From contig NZ_JANBVS010000010.1 of the NCBI RefSeq assembly GCF_024586915.1, forward strand, positions 124,001 through 188,000: a DNA stretch of 64,000 nucleotides. Direction: 5' to 3'. Shown here piece by piece: positions 16,687-24,687 of the stretch; the first letter of the stretch is position 1; each line of letters begins with the position of its first letter. A program made the position numbers and the translations under genes. Origin of the DNA: Bradyrhizobium sp. SRS-191. Lineage in GTDB: Bacteria > Pseudomonadota > Alphaproteobacteria > Rhizobiales > Xanthobacteraceae. The notes under the pieces are model-generated. The model saw only the letters and a list, made by a program, of their open reading frames with translations. It was not told the DNA's origin and did no database searches.

Positions 16687-18131
16687 CGCCGCCGTAACCA
16701 ACCATTGAAATTGAAGGTGGCGTTGTAACCGAAACGGTCACAATACGCCGCGTCGATCTCGTAGTCCGCGGCCCGCCGGCTCAGAAAGGCGTCGATCGCA
16801 CGGGACGGCGGCGACAGCGATGTCGAGCCGAGTTGGCTGTCCCCGTCGCTGCGAAACGCACCATCCTCGACAACCACATAATCACCGGCCGCCAGCAGCG
16901 GATCGAAATAGTCGAGCACGGCGGCGCAGGTGTCCTCGTCATGGGCGGAATCCTCGATGACCAGCAGAGGATGCCCGAGGCTTCGCACGTCGTCCGGAGG
17001 CAGCACCTTTGCCAGATGACGGGCGTCGCCCACGCGCGCATCGATGCCCGGATGACCCCCGTGGTCGCGAGGCAGCAGATCGATGCTGATGACCCGCACC
17101 GGGAGGCCGAGAGCCGCCATGGTATCCGCCAGCCATAGCGTGCGGCCGCCCTCCAGACTGCCGACCTCGATCACCGCCGCCGGCTTCAACTGGCCGAGCA
17201 AGGCGAGATAGTTTGCCATGTCCAGCGGGTTGAGCAGCATCGCGCGGCCCTTGTAGCGATAGCCAAGGCTGCCCTTCAGCAAGGCGATCAGCACATCGTC
17301 AGGCAGTGCGCTGGAAAAACTGCGGGCCGTTGTGCCCTGCCTTGTCCCGGCGCCCGCGGCGGCCAGTTGCGGACGGTTGGCGTTGAGCCGCTCGAGCTCA
17401 CTGATCTTGCAAAGGCTGCGCAACGGGCGGCTGAGGTCGAGTTGTGCGAGGATCGCCGCAAGCTGATCCGATGCTGCAAGCCGCGCCTTCGGCGCGATCA
17501 CCGCCAGACCGAACAGCATCGGCAGCCAGACCACCTCGAATTCGCCTTGCCGGCGCGCCAGGAAGTCCTCGATGGCGGTCCTCACCCCGTTGCGCGGGCC
17601 ACCCTCGTTTTCCGCGTGATACGAGCCCGCACTGTACCCGCCCGGTGACAGGCCGCGGTCCTGCGGCAGCACACCGCCGATGCGGTAGTCCTGGCGAAAG
17701 TCCGCGGGAATGCGCTCGGGACAATAATACAGATCGCGCCGCCCATAGGGCCACTCCACGTCGTGACAAATTACGACCGGCGCCCGCGCGTCCAATGCGC
17801 CTTCCACGCCATAGATCGCCTGGAGTTCGTGATGCACGGTGTACCAGTTGTGGTCGCCGTCGATCAGCACCGCGTCCGCCGGGAGCAGATCGGCCAAGAC
17901 CTCCAGGCTGGGGCGGCGGTGGAGGCCGATGGCATCAGGAAAGCGATCGCGCAGGCCTTCCATGTCGAAGCCCGGCTCCGGGTCGACGATCTCCACCCGG
18001 GCCGCGGCCGTCTTCGCCCAGGCGGCGAGATAGCGGGAGTTTCGGCCGTCCCCCGCCCCGATCTCGATGACGCGACGGGCGTCGATCGCCTGAAGAATGG
18101 GTTTGACGACGCTTGGCCAGAATTGGAACAC
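16683..18131 (-). CDS. Fusion of class I methyltransferase and CmcI-like methyltransferase domain
   Basis: This 482-residue protein has two SAM-methyltransferase-like halves. The first has IEIGAGDGRNSRYLAAW at about residues 22-38 and VLIDGDHNWYTVHHEL. The second, from about residue 290, has VIEVGSLEGGRTLWLAD and LVIEDSAHDEDT, the pattern of the CmcI/cephalosporin-hydroxylase-like family. Start is GTG at 18131 with GGAGG about 9 bases upstream. It probably methylates two glycan positions, or one half may be non-catalytic. Confidence 0.75.
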   Translation of the reverse strand: MFQFWPSVVKPILQAIDARRVIEIGAGDGRNSRYLAAWAKTAAARVEIVDPEPGFDMEGLRDRFPDAIGLHRRPSLEVLADLLPADAVLIDGDHNWYTVHHELQAIYGVEGALDARAPVVICHDVEWPYGRRDLYYCPERIPADFRQDYRIGGVLPQDRGLSPGGYSAGSYHAENEGGPRNGVRTAIEDFLARRQGEFEVVWLPMLFGLAVIAPKARLAASDQLAAILAQLDLSRPLRSLCKISELERLNANRPQLAAAGAGTRQGTTARSFSSALPDDVLIALLKGSLGYRYKGRAMLLNPLDMANYLALLGQLKPAAVIEVGSLEGGRTLWLADTMAALGLPVRVISIDLLPRDHGGHPGIDARVGDARHLAKVLPPDDVRSLGHPLLVIEDSAHDEDTCAAVLDYFDPLLAAGDYVVVEDGAFRSDGDSQLGSTSLSPPSRAIDAFLSRRAADYEIDAAYCDRFGYNATFNFNGWLRRR

Positions 18132-18165
18132 GGACGCTGCCTCCGGCGAAGGTTCAAGAGCGGGG

Positions 18166-19932
18166 TCAAGACTTGCGCCAGAAGGCGCCGGTCCAATCGA
18201 TCATGGTGATGGGGCTCGTGATGCCGCGTGCCGCCCTGAACGCGTCGACGGCCTGCGCGCATTGGCCGAGGCCGCCGTAATCGTCGATGACGATGAAGCC
18301 GCCGGGGGAGACGCGGTCGTAAAGTGCCTCCAGCGCCTGCATCGTCGAGCTGTAGAGGTCGCCGTCCAGCCGCAGCACCGCCAGTTGTTCGACCGCACAT
18401 CCCGCCAACGTGTCGGCAAAAAATCCGGGCAGGAATCGCACGCGCGCGTCGAGCAGCCCGAAATCGGCAAAGGCCCGCTCCACCCGCTCGCGCGAGACCG
18501 CCAGCGACGGAAAATGCTCGCGGGAAAGATCCAAGCCCTGATCTTCCGGCTGCGAGGGCGGCGGCAGGCCGGCGAAGGAATCGGCGAGCCAGAGATTGCG
18601 GTCCTGGTCCCCGCTGAGATCCAGAATGGCCTTCATCAGCAGGCAGGCGCCACCGCGCCAGACACCGCATTCCATGAGGTCACCGGCCACGCCCTCGTCC
18701 AGCGCAGTGGTGACGCACCATTCCAGATGGTCGAGGCGCTTGCGGCCGATCATCGTATAGCCGAGGGATCGGCCGGGATCCCCGCTCAGCGTGTCGAAGC
18801 CCATCGCACGGACGCGGCGCTTTTCCTCCAGCGCCAGCCCCAGCTTGCCAGGCACGTCATAGAGAATATCCGACCAGAACGCCGGGGGCACCTGCGTCAT
18901 GCCGCGGAGTGAATCGAGCGCGACCTCGGTTTCGAGCCCCGTCTCATTCAGTAGAACGGATTTCAGCAGGCTCAGATATCTGCTCCGTGCATCGGGACTA
19001 GCCCGCATCACGGTGGCGGCTTCAGAAGGCGCGGCATGGCCAGCGGCCAATTGGCGGCGATAGGCTTCCGCCGCTGCGCGTGACACCGGGCCGAAATAGC
19101 TACGCTCCGCATCCACGACGCGTATCCGCCCCCGCAGCCGGTAGTATTCGCGAGCAGCGTTCTTGTAGACGTCGAGCGACGCGGCGTTGGTGTGGGTCCC
19201 GCCGTGGATCTGGTGGAATACGCCCTCTCCCAGCACGGTCACCTGCCGTGTGCCGGGATGTTCGAGCGCGCGCCGGAGGAGATCGGAATTGGCGGCGCCG
19301 CCACCGGGGCTTTCGAAAGCCGGATCGAAGCCTCCGAGCGCCTGCCAGAGACCTTGCTGCATGACGATCAGATTGCTTTCGTTCAGCGGCCCGAACCAGC
19401 CTCGGGTGATGTTCTCGGCGAAGGGGCTGATCTCGAACAGGCGATAGCCGTTGTTGCGCCAATCGATGGTATCCAGCAGCCGGTCTTCCCAGACGGCATC
19501 GTAGCCCTGCTGTATCGTGATCCACTGCGGGCCGGGCCCAAGCTGAAACGACAGCGTCGTCACCACCGCGTCAGCGTCGGTCCGTGCCGCGCGCCGGCAC
19601 GCGTCGAGCAGGCCGGGGCTGGCCAAGCGGGCGCCGTCGATGTTGACACCGACCAACGGAGCGGCCGCCAGGCTGAGGCCGTGATTGATGGCACGCACCG
19701 GTGAAGGCTTGGGATCAGGAAAGCAGTGGATCTGCAGGTTCATCCCGAGATCGGCGAAATCCTCGAGCCGGGGCGGATGGGTCGAACCGTTGTCGATGAC
19801 GATTACTTCGTAGTCATCCGCCGCGATGCCCTGCTGATAGCGCGGCGACAGGCTGTAGAGCGTGCGCGGCAGCTCCCGCGCCATCTCGTAGCTGATGACG
19901 ATCAGGCTGAGCTCGGGACGTCCCGTGCTCAT
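18166..19932 (-). CDS. Fusion of GT2 glycosyltransferase and TylF-type O-methyltransferase
   Basis: The 588-residue product begins with a GT2 domain (LSLIVISYEMARELPR, then VIVIDNGSTH) spanning about residues 1-290. It ends with a TylF/macrocin-O-methyltransferase domain from about residue 400: DLMECGVWRGGACLLM, LWLADSFAGLPPP, LDGDLYSSTMQALE and FIVIDDYGG. TylF enzymes methylate sugar hydroxyls, so one polypeptide could add a sugar and then methylate it. The start at 19932 overlaps the ACP stop (ATGA). Confidence 0.82.
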   Translation of the reverse strand: MSTGRPELSLIVISYEMARELPRTLYSLSPRYQQGIAADDYEVIVIDNGSTHPPRLEDFADLGMNLQIHCFPDPKPSPVRAINHGLSLAAAPLVGVNIDGARLASPGLLDACRRAARTDADAVVTTLSFQLGPGPQWITIQQGYDAVWEDRLLDTIDWRNNGYRLFEISPFAENITRGWFGPLNESNLIVMQQGLWQALGGFDPAFESPGGGAANSDLLRRALEHPGTRQVTVLGEGVFHQIHGGTHTNAASLDVYKNAAREYYRLRGRIRVVDAERSYFGPVSRAAAEAYRRQLAAGHAAPSEAATVMRASPDARSRYLSLLKSVLLNETGLETEVALDSLRGMTQVPPAFWSDILYDVPGKLGLALEEKRRVRAMGFDTLSGDPGRSLGYTMIGRKRLDHLEWCVTTALDEGVAGDLMECGVWRGGACLLMKAILDLSGDQDRNLWLADSFAGLPPPSQPEDQGLDLSREHFPSLAVSRERVERAFADFGLLDARVRFLPGFFADTLAGCAVEQLAVLRLDGDLYSSTMQALEALYDRVSPGGFIVIDDYGGLGQCAQAVDAFRAARGITSPITMIDWTGAFWRKS

Positions 19933-20177
19933 TCGACGATGCCGTTGGCCTGCATGTCGGCAAGCAGGCTGTCGATCGTGGAGTTGCGCAGGAAGAGCGT
20001 GGCCTCGATCTCGACGTCGAAATGCTCCTCCATCGCGCCCGCCATCACGACCGCATCGACCGAGTTCAATCCCATCACGTGAAACCGGGTATCACCTTTG
20101 ATCTCGGACTCGCTGACATCGAGCAGCGAAACGAGAAAGCCGATGATCCACGCTCTGACCGCGTCTGCCTTCAACAT
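19929..20177 (-). CDS. Acyl carrier protein
   Basis: This 82-residue ACP has the phosphopantetheine site at Ser39 in MGLNSVDAVVM. The residue before the Ser is Asn rather than the usual Asp (GxDS), a mild oddity. The N-terminal helix is hydrophobic (AWIIGFLVSLLDVSES). It lies between the P450 gene and the GT2-TylF gene and is coupled to the latter. It most likely receives an acyl group from the fatty acyl-AMP ligase in the same operon. Confidence 0.87.
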   Translation of the reverse strand: MLKADAVRAWIIGFLVSLLDVSESEIKGDTRFHVMGLNSVDAVVMAGAMEEHFDVEIEATLFLRNSTIDSLLADMQANGIVE

Positions 20178-20218
20178 GAGTGTCTACCTGTAGAATTGAT
20201 TTCGAAAATTGCTGACGA

Positions 20219-21427
20219 TCAGATCTGGACGGGAAGGTTTCTCATACGTCTTTGATTGTGATGAGGTCGCCAGACGGGCTTCGGCAACTCGACGCGAGGA
20301 CGCGGTCCCTTGAGAACCGCGGCCGTCGCGATACCGGCCTCGAGACGGGCGATCCATCCCCCGAGACAGTTGTGCATGCCGCCCCCGAAGGACTGCACCG
20401 GCGGGCCGACACGATCCGGCAGGAAGCGGTCCGGGTTTTGATACGCGTCGGGATCCCGGTTGGCGGCAGCGATCATCAAAATAATCTGCTGATCCGCCTT
20501 GATACGGCAGCCCGCGATCAAGTGATCGTCGTTCGCGCGGCGGCGAACCTGCTGGATGGGAGGCTCCAGCCGCAGCCCTTCGTTCACCGCGCCGGCAATG
20601 AGATCGGGGTTGCCTGTTGCCCGGTCATAGATGTCGGGATGACTCAGCAGCAGCCACAGGCTGTTGCCGATCAACGCTGACGTGGTCTCGAATCCGGCCA
20701 TGAACACGAAGCTGGCAAGAGCCGCCAGCCGCTCGTCATCCAGCGCCGGCTCGGCTGCATCATTCAGGCTGACCAGCAGGGACAGGCCATCATCCGGCGG
20801 CGTGCGACGGCGCTCCGCGATGCGCTGCCGCAGGAAAGCGTGGGCTGTCCCAAGGCTGCGATTGGCCGCTCGGTAGTCCCGGATCGAACAACCTCGGTTG
20901 AGGATGACGGGCACACCGGCGAGGGTGCGGGCGAGCCACAGCGCGTCCTCGTCGGCAAGGCCGAAGAGCCAGCCCATGAACAAAGGCGGCAGCGGGTCGG
21001 CATAGTCGGTCATGAGGTCCATGCCGCCATCGCGCGCCAACGAGCCGATCAGGCGCTCGGCGATGGCTTCCACCGCAGCAGCGCAACTCGCCTGGGAGCG
21101 GAACGCCAGCAGCCGCGCCACGAGCGAGCGCAGCGGTCCGTGCGAGGGCGGATTGCGAAAGAACAGGACCATTTCGAGAAGGCGCAGCAGCTCCACCGGG
21201 TCCTCACCCAGCGCGCGAGCCACGTCACCAACGAACTGTCCGAGATCGAGGGTCAGGTGGCTGGAATTGGCAAATGCCTCGCTCACCTCGCGGTGGCGCA
21301 GCAGAACCCAGGCCTGCTCTGCGTCGGTCCAGAACACCGGCGCGCGCTCCCGCAGGGCGGCATAGACCGGATAGGGGTCTTCACGCAGATCAGCCGCCAA
21401 GCTGTTGAATGCCCCAAGATCAAGCAT
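20219..21427 (-). CDS. Cytochrome P450
   Basis: This 402-residue soluble bacterial P450 has the I-helix oxygen motif AGFETTSALI, an ExxR region, and the heme loop FGGGMHNCLGGWIAR with the axial Cys at residue 354. No membrane anchor is visible, typical for bacterial enzymes that need separate redox partners; none is encoded in this operon. Placed between the acyl-AMP ligase and ACP genes, it may hydroxylate an ACP-bound acyl chain, as in known carrier-protein-dependent P450 systems. That role is inferred from context. Confidence 0.93.
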   Translation of the reverse strand: MLDLGAFNSLAADLREDPYPVYAALRERAPVFWTDAEQAWVLLRHREVSEAFANSSHLTLDLGQFVGDVARALGEDPVELLRLLEMVLFFRNPPSHGPLRSLVARLLAFRSQASCAAAVEAIAERLIGSLARDGGMDLMTDYADPLPPLFMGWLFGLADEDALWLARTLAGVPVILNRGCSIRDYRAANRSLGTAHAFLRQRIAERRRTPPDDGLSLLVSLNDAAEPALDDERLAALASFVFMAGFETTSALIGNSLWLLLSHPDIYDRATGNPDLIAGAVNEGLRLEPPIQQVRRRANDDHLIAGCRIKADQQIILMIAAANRDPDAYQNPDRFLPDRVGPPVQSFGGGMHNCLGGWIARLEAGIATAAVLKGPRPRVELPKPVWRPHHNQRRMRNLPVQI

Positions 21428-21490
21428 TGGCCCCGTTCACGTTTGCCGAAAATGAAAGAGTGGCCCGAACCGGCGCCCCATTGCGTCTTG

Positions 21491-23242
21491 CTACTGCTTT
21501 ACTGGGCACAGTGTCGCTGCGTCCAGCCGGAAGGGCGCGAGTTCCCCAGACACGTAGGCGTCGCGGCAGGCGCGGCGCCTGATCTTGTTGCTGGTGGTGC
21601 GCGGCAGAGCCCCCGGTCGCACCAGCACCACATCCGACGGTCGCATGCCGAAATTCTCGCAAATATCAGCCGCGACGGCCTTGGCGGCGCGCTCCAGCTC
21701 CGGATCGGCAATATGGCCGCGCTTGACTTCCTGAAGCACGATCAGCCCTTCCCTCCCGTCGCGATCAATGGCGAAGGCAGCTGCCGTCGGAGCCAAGGCA
21801 GGATGCGCCCGGCAGGCCGTGGCTTCGATATCTTCCGGGTGATGCTTGGCACCGTGGACGATCACCACGTCCTTCAGGCGGCCCACGATGACGAGATCGT
21901 CGCCGCGCATCAGGCCCATGTCGCCCGTGCGCAGGAATGGTCCGGCCTCCGCGTCATCGGAAAGCCGGGCCCGGAAGGTCGCCTCCGAGGGAGCCGGCTG
22001 CTGCCAGTATCCTGCCGCGACATGGGGGCCGGCCACCCAGACCTCGCCCACCTCTCCCTCCGGCAGGCGACGCAGGCTTTGCGGATCGACGATGGCCAAA
22101 GTCTGCCCGACGGTCCCCTGCCCGCAGATCACACGTTCCGCGCCCTCGCCACCTAGCGAGGTGGCAGGCTCCCGAACACAGCAAAGCCCATTGCCGGCCG
22201 GCCCGCCTGATACGAACAGCGTCGTCTCGGCCATGCCGTAGCAGGGAAATAGCGCTTTCGGATCGAAATCGGCGGGGGCCGCGCGCTCGGCAAAGCGGCG
22301 CAGATCATCGGCCCGCACCGGCTCGGCACCGCAGAAGGCGACGCGCCAGGAGCGCAGGTCGAGGCCGCTGATCTGATCGGGCCGGATGCGATCCGCACAC
22401 AGCGCATAAGCGAAATTGGGACCGCCGCTGGTCGTCCCGCGATGGCGCGCGATCGCCTGCAGCCAGCGCAACGGGCGCTGGATGAAATCCATCGGCGACA
22501 TCAGCACGGCAAGGCCACCCACATAGAGCGGCTGAAGCAGCCCGCCCACCAGCCCCATGTCGTGAAACAAAGGCAGCCAGCTCACCATGCGCGTCTCCGC
22601 ATCATGACCAAAGGCCGTGCGGATCATCTCCATATTGGCCATCAGATTGCCGTGGGTCACGATCACGCCCCGGGGATCCGCGGTCGAGCCGGAGGTGTAC
22701 TGGAGAAAGGCCGGATCGTTCGGCACGATGACAGGAAGCTCCGAGCGCACCCGCTCGTTCGACATGCCCTGATCGGTCACGATCCAGGGGACGCCGGAGA
22801 GATCGGCGGGAAAGGCGCCGCGGATCGTTGCGTCGGCCGCAAGCGGCGCGCAGGTCAGAACGACACGTGGGCGGGCATCGGCGGCAATGGCCGCGATGCG
22901 CGGCGCCGAGCGCGACGGTGTGATGAAGGGCGTCGGGACGGCGATCGCGCCAGCGTAAAGGCACGCGCAGAAGCCGACGACGAACGCAAGGCCCGCGGAA
23001 TAGACCAGCAGCACGGTCTGGCCTTGCGCCCCCTCCCGGACCAATCGCTCCGCCAGGATGCGGGCCTGAAGATCCAGCTCCCCATAGGTCAGGCTTGTCC
23101 CGTCTCCCTCGCCCCGTTCCAGGAAGCGCAGGGCGATCTTGCCGGAAATGGTATTCGCGTGGTGATGCAGGACATGGGCGAGGCTGGCTTGGAATGTCCG
23201 GGCACCTCCGTCTGGGCCGTCGTCGCGCCCGCGCATATGCAC
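21491..23242 (-). CDS. Fatty acyl-AMP ligase (FAAL)
   Basis: This 583-residue adenylating enzyme activates a carboxylic acid as acyl-AMP for loading onto an acyl carrier protein. The ATP-binding P-loop is QYTSGSTADPRGV, followed by WLPLFHDMGLVGG, a hallmark of FAAL rather than acyl-CoA ligases. YGMAETTLFVSGG, FLRTGDMG and GRLKDVVIVHGAKHHPEDIE come later. A GTG start at 23242 is well placed behind GGGAGGG; ATG at 23236 is an alternative. It begins two bases after the radical SAM stop. Confidence 0.92.
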   Translation of the reverse strand: MHMRGRDDGPDGGARTFQASLAHVLHHHANTISGKIALRFLERGEGDGTSLTYGELDLQARILAERLVREGAQGQTVLLVYSAGLAFVVGFCACLYAGAIAVPTPFITPSRSAPRIAAIAADARPRVVLTCAPLAADATIRGAFPADLSGVPWIVTDQGMSNERVRSELPVIVPNDPAFLQYTSGSTADPRGVIVTHGNLMANMEMIRTAFGHDAETRMVSWLPLFHDMGLVGGLLQPLYVGGLAVLMSPMDFIQRPLRWLQAIARHRGTTSGGPNFAYALCADRIRPDQISGLDLRSWRVAFCGAEPVRADDLRRFAERAAPADFDPKALFPCYGMAETTLFVSGGPAGNGLCCVREPATSLGGEGAERVICGQGTVGQTLAIVDPQSLRRLPEGEVGEVWVAGPHVAAGYWQQPAPSEATFRARLSDDAEAGPFLRTGDMGLMRGDDLVIVGRLKDVVIVHGAKHHPEDIEATACRAHPALAPTAAAFAIDRDGREGLIVLQEVKRGHIADPELERAAKAVAADICENFGMRPSDVVLVRPGALPRTTSNKIRRRACRDAYVSGELAPFRLDAATLCPVKQ

Positions 23243-23244
23243 CG

Positions 23245-24189
23245 CTAATGCCCTCCCTGCCGGAAGCGCTTCACCGCTTCCGTTGACGGGCTGACATTGA
23301 GGTCGGCCCCCACGTCACACCGGCTGCACACCGGCATGTCGGCGCGCCGCGAGACCAGGGCGTCGAGGAAGGCCGCACGCGTCTCCGAGGCAAACAGGGT
23401 GCTGTAACGGCTCTCGCCGAGATTGCCGAGAAAGGCCGCGCCCGGATGGAAGCAGCACGGGACGATGTTGCCGCGATGATCCACGTACAGGTTATGCGGA
23501 TCGGCCGCGATCGCGCAGCCTCCCTCGCCCATCGGCACTTTGTCCCGCGCCTTGTCTCGGATGCTGTCAGGCAGTTGGAGCCATCCCCTGAACTCCGGAT
23601 GGACGCCATAAGGCCTCAGCACGTCCCGCCAGCGCCGCTTGTCCTCGGGAGCCTCGATGACGCACCGCGCCCGCAGATGAAGCCTCGGGTAGCGGGCCGC
23701 CAGATCACGGGCGACGGACAGGAAGGACATGAGCTTGGACCACTTGGCCGGTGGCCGCAGCGCCTCATATTGCGCGGGCGTACCATCGCCGTCGCAGCTG
23801 ATGGTCAGCAGATTGACGACGCCCATTGCCACCAGCGCCTCGAGCCTGTCCTCGGCATTGCACTGGGCATTGGTGGAGATTTCGATCCAGTTGATATCGG
23901 TCGGGCAGTCGCGCAGGCTGCGCCCGATCTCCTCGAGCTGCGGATGCAGCAGCGGCTCGCCATAATTGAAGAGCCGCAGCAAGGTGATCTTCTGCACGTC
24001 GATGTTTGCGAGGCAACGCCGGAACAGATCCGGCGAAATGAACTCCGGCCTCGGGTTGAGCCCTGAATTGGGACATCCCACGCACCGCAACTGACAGCCG
24101 CCAACGACGTCAAAATGAACCGTGGTCAGTTGCCGCTGCAGCGAAGCACGCTCCGAATGATCCAATTGAGAACTCAGCGAAGCAGCCAT
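23245..24189 (-). CDS. Radical SAM protein with SPASM-like C-terminal domain
   Basis: This 314-residue radical SAM enzyme binds its 4Fe-4S cluster with C32-x3-C36-x2-C39 (GGCQLRCVGC). The strand LLRLFNYGEPLLHP is the GGE-like motif that contacts SAM. Near the C terminus Cys residues in NIVPCCFHPG and CSRCDVG form a SPASM-type auxiliary cluster. It is the first gene of the 12-gene operon and divergent from the RgpF fusion. The substrate may be a small-molecule precursor or the glycan; no precursor peptide gene is visible nearby. Confidence 0.88.
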   Translation of the reverse strand: MAASLSSQLDHSERASLQRQLTTVHFDVVGGCQLRCVGCPNSGLNPRPEFISPDLFRRCLANIDVQKITLLRLFNYGEPLLHPQLEEIGRSLRDCPTDINWIEISTNAQCNAEDRLEALVAMGVVNLLTISCDGDGTPAQYEALRPPAKWSKLMSFLSVARDLAARYPRLHLRARCVIEAPEDKRRWRDVLRPYGVHPEFRGWLQLPDSIRDKARDKVPMGEGGCAIAADPHNLYVDHRGNIVPCCFHPGAAFLGNLGESRYSTLFASETRAAFLDALVSRRADMPVCSRCDVGADLNVSPSTEAVKRFRQGGH

Positions 24190-24687
24190 GGACGATGCAT
24201 TACTGACAATGAGCTGCGTTGCAGCTCACAAAAGCTGATTGATCAGCGCGCGTGGCCTTTTGCGACCTCTTCGCACTTCAACCCGCGGCAACTCCCAATG
24301 ATGCAGACTCTCGTACTGTAAGCTTTCACAAGGCGTCAAGCGCGGCAAAGGGCATAAGCATCCCGCTGAGCAGATGCATGATGAAACAGACCTGCGCATA
24401 TTCTTTTGCGCGGACTAAAGGATTGCTGCTTGCCCGCTCCTGTGGACAAGTGCGTGCGCCGCGGGACGCCTCATAGCGATCTCGGCGCACACCATCGGGA
24501 AGGCGGCCCGCACTGTCCATTTGCCGTCGACGAAGGAGCGCGGTGCGTCGGTCAATTCCCCCGCGCACAATTCGTGTTTTACAATGCCAACCAATTTGCC
24601 TAGGAGACAAGCTCTTGCTTTCACGTTCCTGCTGAAGCTCGGTTCTAGTATCGGCCTGCTCCAGCACTTTTCACGTCCGCGAGTATT
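24190..24687. promoter_or_regulatory. Divergent promoter region of two glycan operons
   Basis: This 498-base region separates the minus-strand radical SAM operon from the plus-strand RgpF gene and has lower GC than its flanks. It holds no convincing gene. A short inverted repeat, TGAGCTGCGTTGCAGCTCA at 24210-24228, lies just upstream of the radical SAM start and could be an operator. I could not assign -35/-10 boxes with confidence. Confidence 0.45.

Noticed and set aside
23245..24189. RiPP-type peptide maturation by the radical SAM/SPASM protein
   Set aside because: No short precursor-like gene with a Cys- or core-repeat pattern is visible near it; the neighbours are lipid and glycan enzymes.
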